Shown here: one piece after another, positions 34,687 through 47,216 of the stretch
How positions within the stretch are numbered: the stretch's first letter is position 1
Layout of the letters: every line of letters begins with the position of its first letter
Source of the DNA: Oscheius dolichura
Lineage: Eukaryota > Nematoda > Chromadorea > Rhabditida > Rhabditidae
Direction: 5' to 3'
NCBI GenBank assembly: GCA_932521035.1
Contig: OW051497.1
Location: 12,152,001-12,216,000 of the forward strand
Length of the DNA stretch: 64,000 nt
Translations under genes and position numbers: made by a program
Notes under the pieces: generated by a model
What the model was told of the DNA's origin: nothing
The model's database searches: none
Seen by the model: the letters and a program-made list of their open reading frames with translations, nothing else

Positions 34687-36438
34687 TTAGGTCTCTTCTT
34701 CAGTCTGGTTTGACCTGTATACATTATAAACCATTTTGCGGGGCTTTCTGCCGGGAGCTTGAATCTGAAAAGAGAGATTCAAGTTTTCAAAATATTATAA
34801 AGTTCACCACGGGTCCCACAAAGTCATATTTAATCAGCTTCGCTCCAGCATTTCGGTTAGGTGAGATCAGAGGAAAATTGGCGTTATTCTTCAATAGTAT
34901 TGCCGTATCTGGGAGATCGTCAAAAAGTTTATCTCGTTTTGCTTGTTCTTCAATCGGCTTGATTTCTTTTCTGACTTTCTCTATAATACTTTCCGGCACG
35001 GCATTCGGGTCAAGTCTTGCCCACAGCAAATCCTCCCACAAGTCTAAAAGAGAATCGTGTATAAAAAAATTTCAAGTACATACTTTCGTCAATCAATCCA
35101 CTGTTCGCACCCGGGGTATCTCTACTACTCTTAAACGTCTGTATTGCTTTGTCGACGTCATTCCATTTGTTGTAAGCAATAGCAAACAGAATATTGTGCC
35201 CCTCTCTGCACCGGTCAAACATTCCCTGTTTCTCTGGGGGAGTTTTCAATCTGGTAAAAGCTATATTTTTCCAAGTTTTACAAGTTCTCAAGTGTGGGAA
35301 GTAATATCTGCAATGGGAAAGTGAGAAAACGAACGGCGAAAGTAAAAAAAAACTTACTCGATAAAGGAGCAAAGCTCGAGGAAAGTAACGCCTCTATTTT
35401 GGAATTGGATCATGGCAATAGCAAGCAGGATCTTTTCCGTGAAAGCCGGTCTCATGTAAACATTCCTGTTTGGCTCCTAAAATTTACAAATAGAATCTAA
35501 AATGAAACGGAAAAACATACGTTCTCGGATACACGAGGTCCCGGTTCGCCTGGATACTGCCGATATCGACCGTCAACCATTAGAGGCCACAACGCTAGAA
35601 AGGTTGTTTTGTTGTCTGTATGTGTTCATACTCGGATCTCTTAAAGAATAATATCGCGACGTTAAATCGGAGACACTTTTCCATGTATCTTTGAGCTTTC
35701 GCATTATAGCTACGATGTGACGTTCCTTCATTTGAAATACTTCTTCGCCTCTCTCCTGAAAACAGAAATATCCTAGAAGAGAAAAAAGCATACATTGAAG
35801 CCCCTTTGGAAAAGTTTGCATTGTAATTTGTGCCAGTCTGCAGCCGTATGCATCTCGTCGTAGTAAGGAAAATGTTGTCTAAATTGAATCTTTCTTTTAT
35901 TATACAAGTAAACCTACGCAAGGAAAGCAAAGATTTCCGATTTTGTCATTTCCTTTCTGTCGGTGTTAAAGAGCCCCAGGGCTATCATTGTATTGAACTC
36001 GAGGGTGGGTTGAGTCCATTTGACTGGTGCATTATCTTCTTCGTAAGCAATCACTTCTTCTTCATGGGCTACGTAGTCTGGAACAAAGTCTTCCTCGGCT
36101 TCGAGCAGGGGCGGGCCATCATCTTCGTCAGCCGTGTACTGCATATCATTTACTACGCCCTTCTCTTCCATAGAGCGAATTTTAGAAGGTGATTCTTCCT
36201 CCGTGATATCCACCACATCATCGTCCATATAATCTACAGTATCCTCCAACTGCATGCCATTTTCAACCTTATTTTCTTCTCCAAATTCCACGCCATTCTC
36301 AGGATAGTCCTCCTCAAAATCGTTGTCATTTGCAATAACTTCTTCTTCCATCGCCACATCGTCTATGGAATATCCTTCAGTCACCGTTAAATAAGTTACA
36401 CATTCCTCATAACGACTGCTTGTAGCAGCTTCTGCCAT
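34687..36438 (-). CDS. Protein with two degenerate forkhead-like winged-helix domains
   Basis: The first exon encodes about 145 residues of acidic, low-complexity sequence. A domain follows that reads MIALGLFNTDRKEMTKSEIF, FLAQHFPYYDE, DWHKLQCKLF and EEVFQMKERH, matching the forkhead layout (helix 1, LSEIYxFI, FPYY, WxxxI recognition helix, wing 1). After a linker with YPGEPGPRVSEN a second copy reads KILLAIAMIQFQNRGVTFLE, FIEYYFPHL, KTWKNIAFTRLKT and MFDRC. In neither copy is the recognition helix the canonical NSIRHNLS, so ordinary forkhead DNA contacts are unlikely to be kept. The C-terminal part has LWEDLLWARLD and a basic end (APGRKPRKMV). Introns are 37-48 nt. The ATG follows directly on an acceptor (ttttatag). 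I recognise no named family with two such domains; a nuclear role is inference. Confidence 0.6.
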
Positions 36439-36633
36439 CTATAAAACTTATCATTGAATATCAAACGAAAATAAAAGAAATGAATAGGTATACAAGCCTA
36501 TGAATCGGAAATAAGCACTATAACTTGACTTTTATTAGTTGAGTATCTCTACAATGAGATTAAAGTAAGAAATTATGCCATAATGACACAGAAAAATATA
36601 TAGCCCTATATCGAGTTCTGAAATAGGTACCCG
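36439..36633 (-). promoter_or_regulatory. Short intercistronic region with polyA signal and splice acceptor
   Basis: Between the phosphotransferase stop and the forkhead-like ATG there are 195 bp. AATAAA lies at 36531-36536 on the minus strand, and a T-rich acceptor ttttatag abuts the downstream ATG about 90 nt later. This is the layout of nematode polycistronic units resolved by trans-splicing. Confidence 0.5.
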
Positions 36634-38386
36634 TTATATTTTAAAGCAGTAGATGCGCATATAATCGCAGATCTGCCTTGTTATTACTGTACAATATATT
36701 AGCAGAGATGCCCAGGCATAGATGCTAGCCAGGATGAGTAATTTATATTCCGAGAAGAAGTAATCGTAGTATCTGAAAAAATCGATTCAAAAATAAGAAA
36801 GCGGCCCTTACTGGTTTAACATGAGTCCGATTGGAGCAAGGTAGATCCAATCCCATAGGAACAGTTCGCTTCTGCTCATATGGGCAACAATTAGTCTATT
36901 GGTTGCCTGAAAGACAGGATCAATGAAGGGAAAGTGAATTACCTTTGAAGCAATAGCTCCGAACAGAATGACAAAAATGGCGATATTTTCATCGAAGAAC
37001 AGGCTATCGGCTTTGGTGTACATCATACAGAAGGGTACAACCACTGCGAGGAGAGGGCATGCTGGGAAGAGCACCGATGTGCCGGCAACTGAAATTGGTC
37101 AGATTATCTCGGCTAAGTCACGTTGAAGATCAGCTTGTTTCCACGGTAACGGGGCACAGACACAGCGGTCAAAACGCGCCGTTATAACCCTAGTCAGTAA
37201 TCAATTTCTATAATTAAATGAAAGACGGAAACACTAACCGGTAGAGCCATTTTTGCCAACGCCTCCGGTATACACGACAGATAGATAGTTAACCGCCTGG
37301 TAGATAGCTCCCAATAGGGTACCAATAACCACAAGGTGGCGAAGCTGATATCCGAATAAACCTAAACAGGCTACTTAACAAAGAATAAGATAAAAAAATA
37401 CCGAGGGACCACAGATTGGGACCAACTATTCCTGTAACCAATAGCACAATGATGACGGCCACCTGCGCCTCGGTGACATCGAACCGAGCGAACCTGAAAA
37501 CTTCCTAGATAGACGTAAAGGTGGTCCAAACAACATCCTTATCACAGCGGAGGGTGCGATCAATGACCACTCAAAAAAACAGAACCCACTTTAAAACACC
37601 GCTGCAGTACGTTCCCCAGTGGGCGCAGTAGAAGAGGGAGATGGAGACGACACAGACGAAGAAGACGGCTCCTTTAACTTGTCCTAATTGTAAGGCACAG
37701 CACACATTAAGGGTAACGAAGACCTGAGAAAGGGAATCACAGCCATGATCAAAGAGTTCTCCCAATGGGGAAGCACTTCCCGTTCTACGAGCTTGCTTTC
37801 CATCTAGTAAAATAAAAATAAATTAAAGGAACGGTTTAAAATCCTACCAGTAGCATCTAGCGTTTGATAGACAAAAAGACCAATAGCTGCTAGGATATAA
37901 ACCCATCTAGGAGCTGATTCCGTAGCCGTTGGGCAGTAATATGTCAAAGTGAGGACAGTAATAAGGTTGACTATCAGACCTGCACAAAATATATGAAATT
38001 ATAAGAAACAAGGGACTTACCGATGAGCGTTATAAGGTTTGGTGCCAACCACATCGGATAATATTGCACTAGCCGATCCCAAAATTTCTTCATGCACAGT
38101 TCATCCAGATAGGATGTATCCACGGCGGAATACTTATGCAGTGTAAGGCGTTTCAACTCTTCGCCGTTCATTAGACAGTCATTCTGAAGGGTTTATAATA
38201 AAATTGATGGGAATTGGCTTGCCTCTAGGTAATGGTCGATGTATTTACTTCCCCAGGAGCCTTCAACAGTGGCTGGTTGACGTGGTCCATAGTGAAAACT
38301 GAAAATAAAAAGCTAAATTTGAATTTAGTCGAAAATTACCTTGGCCGGGCAGTTTCGGCCGCCCTTGAGGACCTAGTTGTCACCAT
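36634..38386 (-). CDS. CEPT1: Choline/ethanolamine phosphotransferase
   Basis: Integral ER/Golgi membrane enzyme making phosphatidylcholine and/or phosphatidylethanolamine from CDP-choline/CDP-ethanolamine and diacylglycerol, the last Kennedy-pathway step. The CDP-alcohol phosphotransferase motif is complete: [20 protein letters not shown] plus GCD, giving DGxxARx8Gx3Dx3D with both metal-binding Asp pairs. The N terminus has [12 protein letters not shown] and [11 protein letters not shown], typical of the family. About eight hydrophobic helices follow. The start at 38386 ([11 protein letters not shown]) was chosen because its exon and the next two join in frame to [11 protein letters not shown]. 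An acceptor (gttatttcag) ends 6 nt before it. The protein ends RIYCFKI. Choline against ethanolamine preference cannot be read from the sequence. About ten exons, introns mostly 40-70 nt. Confidence 0.93.
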
Positions 38387-38948
38387 CCGTTGCTGAAATA
38401 ACAAAAGATACTAAGAATAAATAATAAAAGTAGAAGAACAGTTAGAAATATCGTTCAAAGAGGAATATTTAAATAATCGCGTGGTTCAATATGAGTTCGC
38501 ATTGGAGCAACCCTAATTTAATCCAGTGTGTTTCAAACCGTGTTGGGATTAATTTTAGATCTCATTCTTTCATGTTTTTGAAACAAGATAAAATTGTTAC
38601 CGTTATCTTAGTCACAATTAGTCGGTTAAATATAAAATCGGAAGCGTCTGTGTTTGTAACTTATGAAGAGGGCGGCTGGAAGTGCGCCCTTTTGGCAATG
38701 TTAGGCTACGGTTCAGGTTTCTTGGAAAAAAAACCCTTCAACGAGGCTTCGAGAAATCTCTCTAACTGACGTAAAACTAGCGTGTTTTGCACTAAAAGTT
38801 ACATTTTTATTTTTACTGTACGAAAACGGCAAGAAGGTCGTGGGCGTTTATTTTGCCAAGTTTAAGGTGAATTTTCGTGAAATATTTATTGGGAATAGCG
38901 TTTAAAATACGTTATATTTTATAATAACATTGTGAGAAGCAGGCTTCT
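38387..38948. other. Spacer between P450 and phosphotransferase genes
   Basis: About 560 bp, AT-rich. Probably holds the 3' UTR of the P450 gene and the promoter or outron of the phosphotransferase gene. A 92-codon plus frame at 38491 has no splice or family support. Confidence 0.4.
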
Positions 38949-41900
38949 TCATCGTTTTTCAATTTTAACGTGAATTCCATTGACAGGTTGCAGAATAACT
39001 CCAACAGTTTGTGGGCGTATTTCCTGAAACCGACGTAACTATCAAACTGTAAAAAACTGACTGGTTCTCCTTGAGGAATTATGATCTTAAATCTGTCCAA
39101 CAATTTAGCCATAGTCATTTTGAATTCCATTTCAGCGAAACGCATTCCAACGCAGAAACGTGGGCCGAGTCCGAACGGAACCCAGTTAACAGAGCCCTTG
39201 TCATCCCAATCGAGGAACCTGTGGTTGTTTTTCGTAGCCCTAAAGGGGTGTACCTGTCAGGATCAAACTTTGATGGATTTGGCCAATAAGCCTCTGAGTG
39301 ATGAAGAGCGTAGGGGGAAAAAGCCACGTATGTCCCCTTGGGGATAAATATACCATTAACCGTTGTGTCGACTATACATTCACGAGATGTGAAGCTGAAA
39401 GAGAGACATTTCTGTGGAAGAAGGCAGTTGTTTTACTTGATAACTGGCGGATAAACCCTTAGGCTCTCCTTGAAGACAGCGTCTAAGTATTTCATTGAGT
39501 GGATAGAATCGAACGTCAATTCCTAGAAGGTTATTTAAATGTTGAGCAAAGTGACACTGTACCTGTGTTTCTTTGCACTCTTTTATTTCCTGGTAGAGCC
39601 TTTCCTGCACTTCGGGGTGAGTAGCCAGGAGATATGTGCAATAACCCAAAGCTGTGGATGTTGTCTCATATCCGGCCAATAAAAAAGCAAAGCAATTTTC
39701 AATAACCTGCCGTCTGGAGAGGCCCTAAGCACATTATTCTCCTCCTTTCTTTCCTTGGAAATACCTTCCCGGGAATCTCGTCTTTGTTCAGTAGAAGTTG
39801 CAGGATATCGTAACTTTCTGAAGTGCCTTCAGCCTTCCGTTGATCATACCTAAACGGCGGGGTTCAAACATTGCCCACATATCCTAGGAGAAAAGTAATT
39901 CTCATTCCTGTTTAACGACCAGATTCTTCATGTCTTATCGGCCGCTGCGTGGTCAGGTAACGACAATACATGATGTTCAAGCAACATTTTTGAACGGGTT
40001 AAAGACTGTTTGACCCCTCTTAAAGTTTCATGAGACTAAAGTGTTCGTGTGTGTCTCCCGGGGTGATCTCTCTTAAATGGAACTTACACCCGTCCAAGTC
40101 CTTCCAGCAGCGGCTCCTCTGCTGCAGCCATTGCGGAGTACGGGTAGAAATGCTTCCAAATCCAATTTAATTCAGGAAGGAATACTAAAATATCAATTAA
40201 TTCCTTCTTTTGCTTCTATCTAATCATGATCTAAAGCCTCTGGCAATTGGATTTCTCTCTGTACTTTCTCAAGGGATGAAATTGTCTTGACAAAGGATCT
40301 TACGAACATCCAGTCTCGGAAATTCCGTTAGGGAACTTTTGTGCCTACGCGAAATCGGGAACTCCACTAGCGCAACATCGCCCCCAAAAACAGCTGTTAT
40401 TTTTCTTTATTGGCCTTCCGTAGGGCTTCTCCCCGCCATTATATGATTCTCCTCTCATCATCATCTATTTGTCTCTCTATCCTGATCACTTTTCTCTCTT
40501 TGTGGTATCCCCCACATGTAATAACGGATGAAACGTTGATTATTATTCGGTTTGAATTATTTTCCACCTGGTCTCTTCCTGTCGTATGGCTCCCACTCGC
40601 TGTTTATGGCCTTGACTCTTAGAATGAGATACACTCTCGGAAAAAGACAGAGTTCTCTGGATACATACATTTAACCAAGCTCGGATTCTCCTTTTTCCGG
40701 GCTCTCTGATCTTCTCTAATTACTCGCCGAGACTATTTCAAAGAAAACTCCTCTTCATTCCTGATGCGTATTTTATAGAAGAGGGTCTACTCCTGTTCTT
40801 CCCACATTTCCTGATTACCGCTGAGAATAGTTCGTGGATCAGAAATCATCAGTTCCTCGGATCAGACGCCTTTGAATGGACGTCCCCGCTTATTCCTACT
40901 TTCCGTCTGACCTCCGAGGTACTAGCCCCTCTCTCTGCGGGTTTACAGACAACATTGACGTAGTGTGAAGTGTGGAGGATGATGAATAGTCCGGGTGCAG
41001 AATAAGAATCACCCTTGAGCTAATCTGCTCATCAACGGAACATGTGTATCACCTCGCCTGAAAAGGAAATCCTAGGAGCCATTTTTGTTCGCCGTCTTCC
41101 GCCATCAAAAATACCTCCTCTAGACGTATGATATTTCCAAACCTATTGAGCCGGTAGGGGGTTCCCTCCCCTGACATATCCGTGTTTCCAGGAATCTCAA
41201 ATGTTACTCGTTCTTGCAGGTCTGATTTCCGGGGGAAATAATTCCCTGTTCAGTTCGCTTAACTGACCAAAAAGCTTTGGTTGACTTTTGATTGTTTGAC
41301 ACTTTTCGGATGGCTCTCCTTTCTTTCTATTCATGTGTTCTTTGTCGAAGTCATAGTTTATTTACACTATGTTTAGCCCGTAATCGTAGCACTTATACTA
41401 TTATGAGAAGGACACCCTCCCTAAAAAGAAAACCCCCCTCTCTGACCTGACATTGGGATAAACAGATTCGTCTTGATGTCGATCGTCCTGAACATCTCCT
41501 TCGCGCGAAGGTAGAAGATCTGAAGATGTCCTTTCCCAATCTCCTTATGCTAACCTCATTCCTATTCCTTTGACAATTGCTTTCAATGGCAAAAGCACAC
41601 TTTCCAATAACATCCATTGTTAGAGCTTGAAGATCACTGCAATGATACTTTTAGGGCATGCCCAGTCCCTTCGAGGAATCCGAGACCTCACATCCCCGTT
41701 CTGCCCTCCCTCTTCCTCTTCTTTTGTTTCCCAAATCCCCGTTCAAGAACTCATTTTCAGAATAAACTGAACTCCTCCATTCGGGATGCCTCGCTACGCA
41801 AAAGTGGTAAGTTCCTCCTTTTCAAAACTAAAAGATCAAGACCTACTCGTAGATATCAAAGCGTTCTCCTTTCTCAGCGTTTTCCTCCATGATCACCATG

Positions 41901-42740
41901 AATTCGTCGATTTTGTCTTTGACTGTCTCGTACATAGCTCTCATCTTTCCTGGAAAAAAAGAAAGGGAGTAACATAATATGATGTGCGTTGGAGTTGGGG
42001 CCCTCTAAAGTGTTTACCTGTAGAAAACATGGGCGAGATACAGCTTCGCACCTCTTTCCAGCCTTCTTTCTTTCCCATTTGAACCAAAGATTGGGTCAAT
42101 CCTGGAAATTAGACACGACAGGTTAGATTCCCTAATTCGAATATAAACATTTTGAGAGGGTGAAAATTTGTTTACGTAAAGTCAAAGAGGGGAAATCCGT
42201 AAACTAGAATGAACTTATCATCTCACATTCAAAACAAGATCATTTTCTCACTTACCGTTAAATTGAAATGCTCCCGGCACGGGTCGGTCTATAAAGTTCG
42301 AGAATTGTTTAATGAACACTTCCTTTATAAAAGATTCCTCCATCGACAATATCTGAAGGTAGGGCCCCATGTAGATTCTGGAATTTCCTCATGGCGCACT
42401 GTTTGGTACACTTCAAATGAGTGTCCTCTTTATCGACGAATCAAAACATGCGGTTTTCTGTGCAACCTCACCCGTAAGTCTCTCCATACTCCTCTGCCCA
42501 CTCGCCGAGAACCTTGTATCCATCATCCCACCCCATCTTCTTTGTCCTCTCTATGAAGTAGTTCATATTCCCGTAGAAGAAATGGTTCGGTGGACCCTTG
42601 AGCCCCAAATCATCGCGTAGTCGAAATGCCTTTCTACGCTGTCTGGAAACTCATTGTAAAAAATCATTGAAACAATAGGCTTACATGAATAAATAGGTCA
42701 GATAGACTACGAGCACGGAGAGCACGATAACCCAAAGCAT
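38949..42740 (-). CDS. Cytochrome P450, CYP3-clan (nematode CYP13/25-like)
   Basis: Haem mono-oxygenase anchored in the ER; this clan usually oxidises xenobiotics or steroids. A chain of exons in frame gives a full-length protein of about 500 residues. The N-terminal anchor MLWVIVLSVLVVYLTYLF is followed by GLKGPPNHFFYGN and YGIYMGPYLQI. The C-helix is GWKEVRS, then TMDVIGKCAFAIESNCQ. The I-helix is AGYETTST, the K-helix ExxR is ESLRVYPPV, the PERF-like segment is KFDPDRF, the haem loop is FGLGPRFCVGMRFA, and the end is VNGIHVKIEKR. All catalytic motifs are intact. Introns are mostly 35-60 nt, with one of about 1.2 kb (40197-41431) and one of about 240 nt. The true stop (38949) comes from splicing out a 38-nt intron near the end; read-through would give a different tail. 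No acceptor lies at its ATG, so it may have a conventional promoter. Confidence 0.93.
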
Positions 42741-45700
42741 TATGAGGAATTGTTGAAGAACAAGTCGCTTTTATCAGTGTTTCGCTACGGGGTGCAGAAG
42801 TGTTTGTTCGTTTATCTAATCACTTTTCGAGGGCTGACCCCAGTCTAGCGGAGCTGAGAGACTAGAAGTTGGCAACAAATTATGACACGACTGTTTCTCC
42901 AGAACACGTTCAAATCTTGACAAAGATCAACTTTTATTAATAGGAGCGGGTGAACAACTCAATTATTCGGGGAATTCTACAACTTTCAAGGAATTTCAAT
43001 AGTACTAATTACATTAATGACGACCGCCTTTGGATATCTTCCTTTCGCCCTTCTTCCAGTTCGATTACTCACTTGGGAGACGGCCTTTGTTCTGTTTTTA
43101 AGTTCTGTTTTCTCTAACGGACACTCTCAGCCATTAGTTCCGTTTGTGAAGGTGAAAGTGCCTTTCCGCTTCGAAAGAGTTCGCTTACAGTAGACCCCAG
43201 TCTAGCAGTGATAAGTGCTTCAGAAGATGACGGGGAAACAAATAGCGTAACCCAAGATCATTATGAACGACAGCTCTTCCCAAATCAGAGAAATTCCATT
43301 TCCAGTCTTTTTGAAAAACTTCCGTAAACGCTGGAAAGCGGTATTTGTAGTGCTGAACCATAACGACATCTAAGAGCAGTGGTACTTTAGGCTATTCATA
43401 GCGAAAACATTTACTTGGACAAAGTCTCGAAGCCAAAACTAAGGGCTCCCGAGGGGGTTGTCCGATCCGGTAAAGAGAACCCAGGTGTTCATGACATAGA
43501 AATAGTGAGGAAATATATCACCAAGTGTTTCATAACACTTAACCTAATATCCCTCGTCCTGTGGAGACAAAGTCAATCTCTGTACCCTTCAGTTTCCAAA
43601 GGCTGTCCCCTTTCTGTCTCCCCCTTGCAGTGTGTCCCTTTCCTAATTAATATATTGTAGAACATCAGATTCAGCAGCTCGAAAAACAACCACGACGCTA
43701 ATTTTGAGATATTCGCTCGCGGTTTGTCATCGCCGAGTCTTCTGGTTGTTTTACTTTTGATCTGCAAAACTTTGAACCTCCCGTAAGAACCAAGAGGTTT
43801 TGTTGGTGCAGTCGCTGCCTAGTGTTCTGGTATGAAAAATTCACTGCCGACGGGCCAATTTGTCTCTCTTCGCGCTTCTTCACGGAGGTAATGCTTAGCC
43901 TCGTCTGATTCAAAAGGTGGCCTTCTTCTATTTTTCAAGCTTAAGAAAATAATCAGTCTCACTGGCGTGATTGTTTTTACCTTATTTCTAACTTCCACCA
44001 TAGATTTAATTGCCAATATATCTTAAGACCTCAAACATTTGAATTTTAGTGAATAAGAATAATAAGAATGCCGGAAGCAGCGATGAAAAAGTATGTCCAG
44101 GTGAGACCTTTTCACTTTGCTATGTGAAACTGGACTATTGTCACATTCCTTGATCATTTAAGAGGATTTTATAGTTTTTCATAAACTCGTTTACCAGTGG
44201 GAAACTAACATAACCCGGCAGAGAGAGAGAGAGAGTGAGTTTTCCTCCCAAAATAACATAGAAAAAGGTCAATTATTTTCCAGTATTGGCTATCCTCTGG
44301 TCCTTCTTATAACGCGCCCCGAGTTCCTTATTATATGGAACTATATATACCCACAAATGGGGTTGCTTTGTCCTAAACACCTACACAAAAACTGAGAAAA
44401 TCCACGTATTCCATTACAATGTGCCGTAGCTATCAGATTAATCTTGGAGGGAGAAGATTCGTCACCAAATTATCTTTAATAGACTATCCTATAATCAGAA
44501 AGCATCTCTTAGCCAGCCTCACCTTCGTTTTTACACGTCTCCGGTCCTTCTTTGAGCTGTTGAGACATGCGATATGTCGTACTTTCTTTTTCTTAAGTTT
44601 CACTTATTAGTCCAGTTAGACGTCAGGTACTACAAAGATCGCGAATAGCTCATTATTTTTATACCTTTCATAGCCGCAGCATGGGGATAAAATAGAATTC
44701 CTTATACCCCCGTGAGACTTCCGCCTAAAAGGGGGCTTCTCACGAATTCTTAATAATAGTTGCTCCATTGAATAAATGGAACACGTTTTTTCCACGAACA
44801 GCGGCTACTTGATCCAGTGCGCGCGTGGCACTTAGACGCTTAATTTGGTAACATCCAAAAGACGGATTTCTGGCCAAAAAGGGAAAGACGAAAGAATCCT
44901 CTTGACTTTGAGCTGCTGTTCGCCACTCCGGCTCAGGCTTTTCCCCTAGACTTCTATTCGATACTGGGAAAATCTGAGAATGGCTGAGCTAATTGCCTCG
45001 GATCAACCGCTCGTTATTGGGTTGTTTATAATTAATGCCGCATTTTCAAATCCATGTTTATTCCCCCCATATATCTGCAGTTAATCAGGTTCTCCATGAA
45101 GGGAGGGGGATTTGGCCGATTCCCCCCTATAGGGAGGCTAATTTTAACTATTCATTAAAACGGAACTAGAATAGATCGGAACTTCCGAGGAGACAAAAAA
45201 GAATTTCCGTCTACGCACCTGTTTTCAAGGAAAGGTACTTCCCTACAAAATCTTGCGTTTCCTATCATTAACTTTGTATCCCTCACCCCCTTTAGACGCA
45301 TTTGTTTTCTATATTCTTAGCCCTCCCCAATTCATATAAATGTCATTAACCCACACACACAGTCCGTTTAAGTCTCCAGGAAGAAGAAGCCCCTCTCGAA
45401 TCCCAATTAAGTAATTGCCGGCTGTTACACAAATATCTTCTTCCTCTCTCTCTCCGTAGGATAGAAGGGCGAATTCCTTTGTCTTAACAAAACAATATGT
45501 ATTATTTATCAGATGCACGTCAATCCATACTATACTGTGATTCCCTTTCTTTAGTTCCCTCTTCGGCTGAAGGTGAACTTACCGTGAAAAGAGGAAATCC
45601 TGGGAACGCACGAGTGGGTGTGACAATCCGGCACAGACAGAAGCTGAACTTATTGGAAGAGGAATAATTCCATCCAGTTTGCCTGAGGCATTTGTTTGAG

Positions 45701-47216
45701 GAAGCCCGGCTAGGGTATCCTTGACACATAAGCTCCCTACTTCCCGTTGACCTTTAAGAAAACATCCGTCTGTTGTGATTTTTAAGTCTCATTAGACAGC
45801 ACAAAGTCTCAGGTTACTTTGTAAATTAACTCTCGTAGTCTCGCCTAGTGCGTGGCTCTTGTGGATCACTTCCTGACCATCGACGGACCCTCCCCCCTTT
45901 TTTCTGTTCATTTTTCTCTTGGAGCCAAATGACCGGGTGCCCCATCTGGTCCTCCTGCGTCTCGTTTTTGACCGCCTAGGCTAGAACAATAAACATTCCT
46001 CCTAATAAAAAGATAACTACATTTTGTTGCGTAAATTTACAGATCAGAGGTAGAAACGTTTCTCAATTTGGAAAACGGCCTCAGGTGCACCTTCTGATCT
46101 CAGGGGTGACTTTATTATCCTCAATTTTGGTAATTACCAGGTTCAAATGCTCGCTACCTATCGTAGGTTTCCTCTTCTTTCGATATCTCTATATCTTGAG
46201 AGTTAGATGTTTTTGTAACACGCATATTAGTCTCTTTTGTCAATTGGTTAAGTTCAGCTAACAAAAAGAACACAGCCTCGTATCAAAATTCCATATCAGA
46301 AGCTGACTCAGCCCCCTTCGACCCTCGTCTATAGTTCCATCCTTCATCCGTAATCCATAGAAAGTACAAATAGGGTCAAGCAAACAATGAATGAGGTGCT
46401 TAAACGAAATGGCGAATGATGTTCATAAGAAATCTTCTAAGTAAGCCGATGTTTCCGTTGATGTTCGAGAACGTGGGGTCTGAAAGGACGTGGTTTTGGT
46501 CTCGATTTGGACTAATAGATCCCGACATCGGGGAAGTTTACTTTTAGTAACACTTTTGCTCTTTCTCACTTAGAGACCAAAAAAAGCGAATCTCCTTTCA
46601 AACATCTTACAAATACCGGCTGAACATCGGCTACTACTGCCCCCACCGGCTAAAAGGGTAAATCCTAATTAGCGTAAGGCCGTCTAGTACAGAGTTTAAT
46701 CCGGTTCAGTCTGTTATTCACTGGTCGGCTCCGTGCCATTCTTATCCGCTAGACTTATTTGCCCATGTGTAAATTCAACGTTACCTAAAACATGATATTT
46801 GCACAGCTGCATGAGTGAAGTTTCTATTTTTCCATCTAGCTCATTGGAAATTCCGTAAACAGCGGCAGCAGTCATCAGTCAATATCGATAGATGCGGGGA
46901 CAGGGGAACGAGGAGGAGGACGCTCTGAGTTTAACTAAATAGCGCTAAAATGAGTAGTTAAATTGCTTTAAAGCTCAAAATAAACGTTGTACGTCATTTT
47001 CCCAATGGAAAGAATGGCCTATTGCAAAAACAACAATTCCTGTGGCCCCAATCCTTACCCAGGCACCCCCCGTTCCATTTTTAGTCTAGACGGTATTCCT
47101 GGATAACAACAAGCGGGGAAAAGTACACTCATACCCGCCCATTATCAACCTCAAGCGTTTGATTTTAACAAGATAACTCCGCCTATTTTTCTCTTATTTG
47201 CGCTACATCTTCAGAG
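42741..47216. other. Gene-poor interval upstream of P450 and GPCR genes
   Basis: No supported gene. A tract at 42835-42853 (gaccccagtctagcgg) recurs at 43193-43210. A sequence resembling the P450 start (catTATGA with cccaaag/cccaagatc) lies near 43240-43265, perhaps a decayed duplicate of the P450 5' end. A GA run lies at 44221-44235. A tiny possible exon MPEAAMKKYVQ with acceptor and donor sits at 44069-44101, but no continuation was found. Confidence 0.35.
44221..44235. repeat. GA microsatellite
   Basis: (GA)7 followed by gtgag. Short and probably neutral. Confidence 0.9.

Noticed and set aside
44690-44745. Imperfect GTGAGA/TCTCAC inverted repeat
   Set aside because: Only the six outer bases pair well; too weak for a transposon end or an RNA hairpin call.
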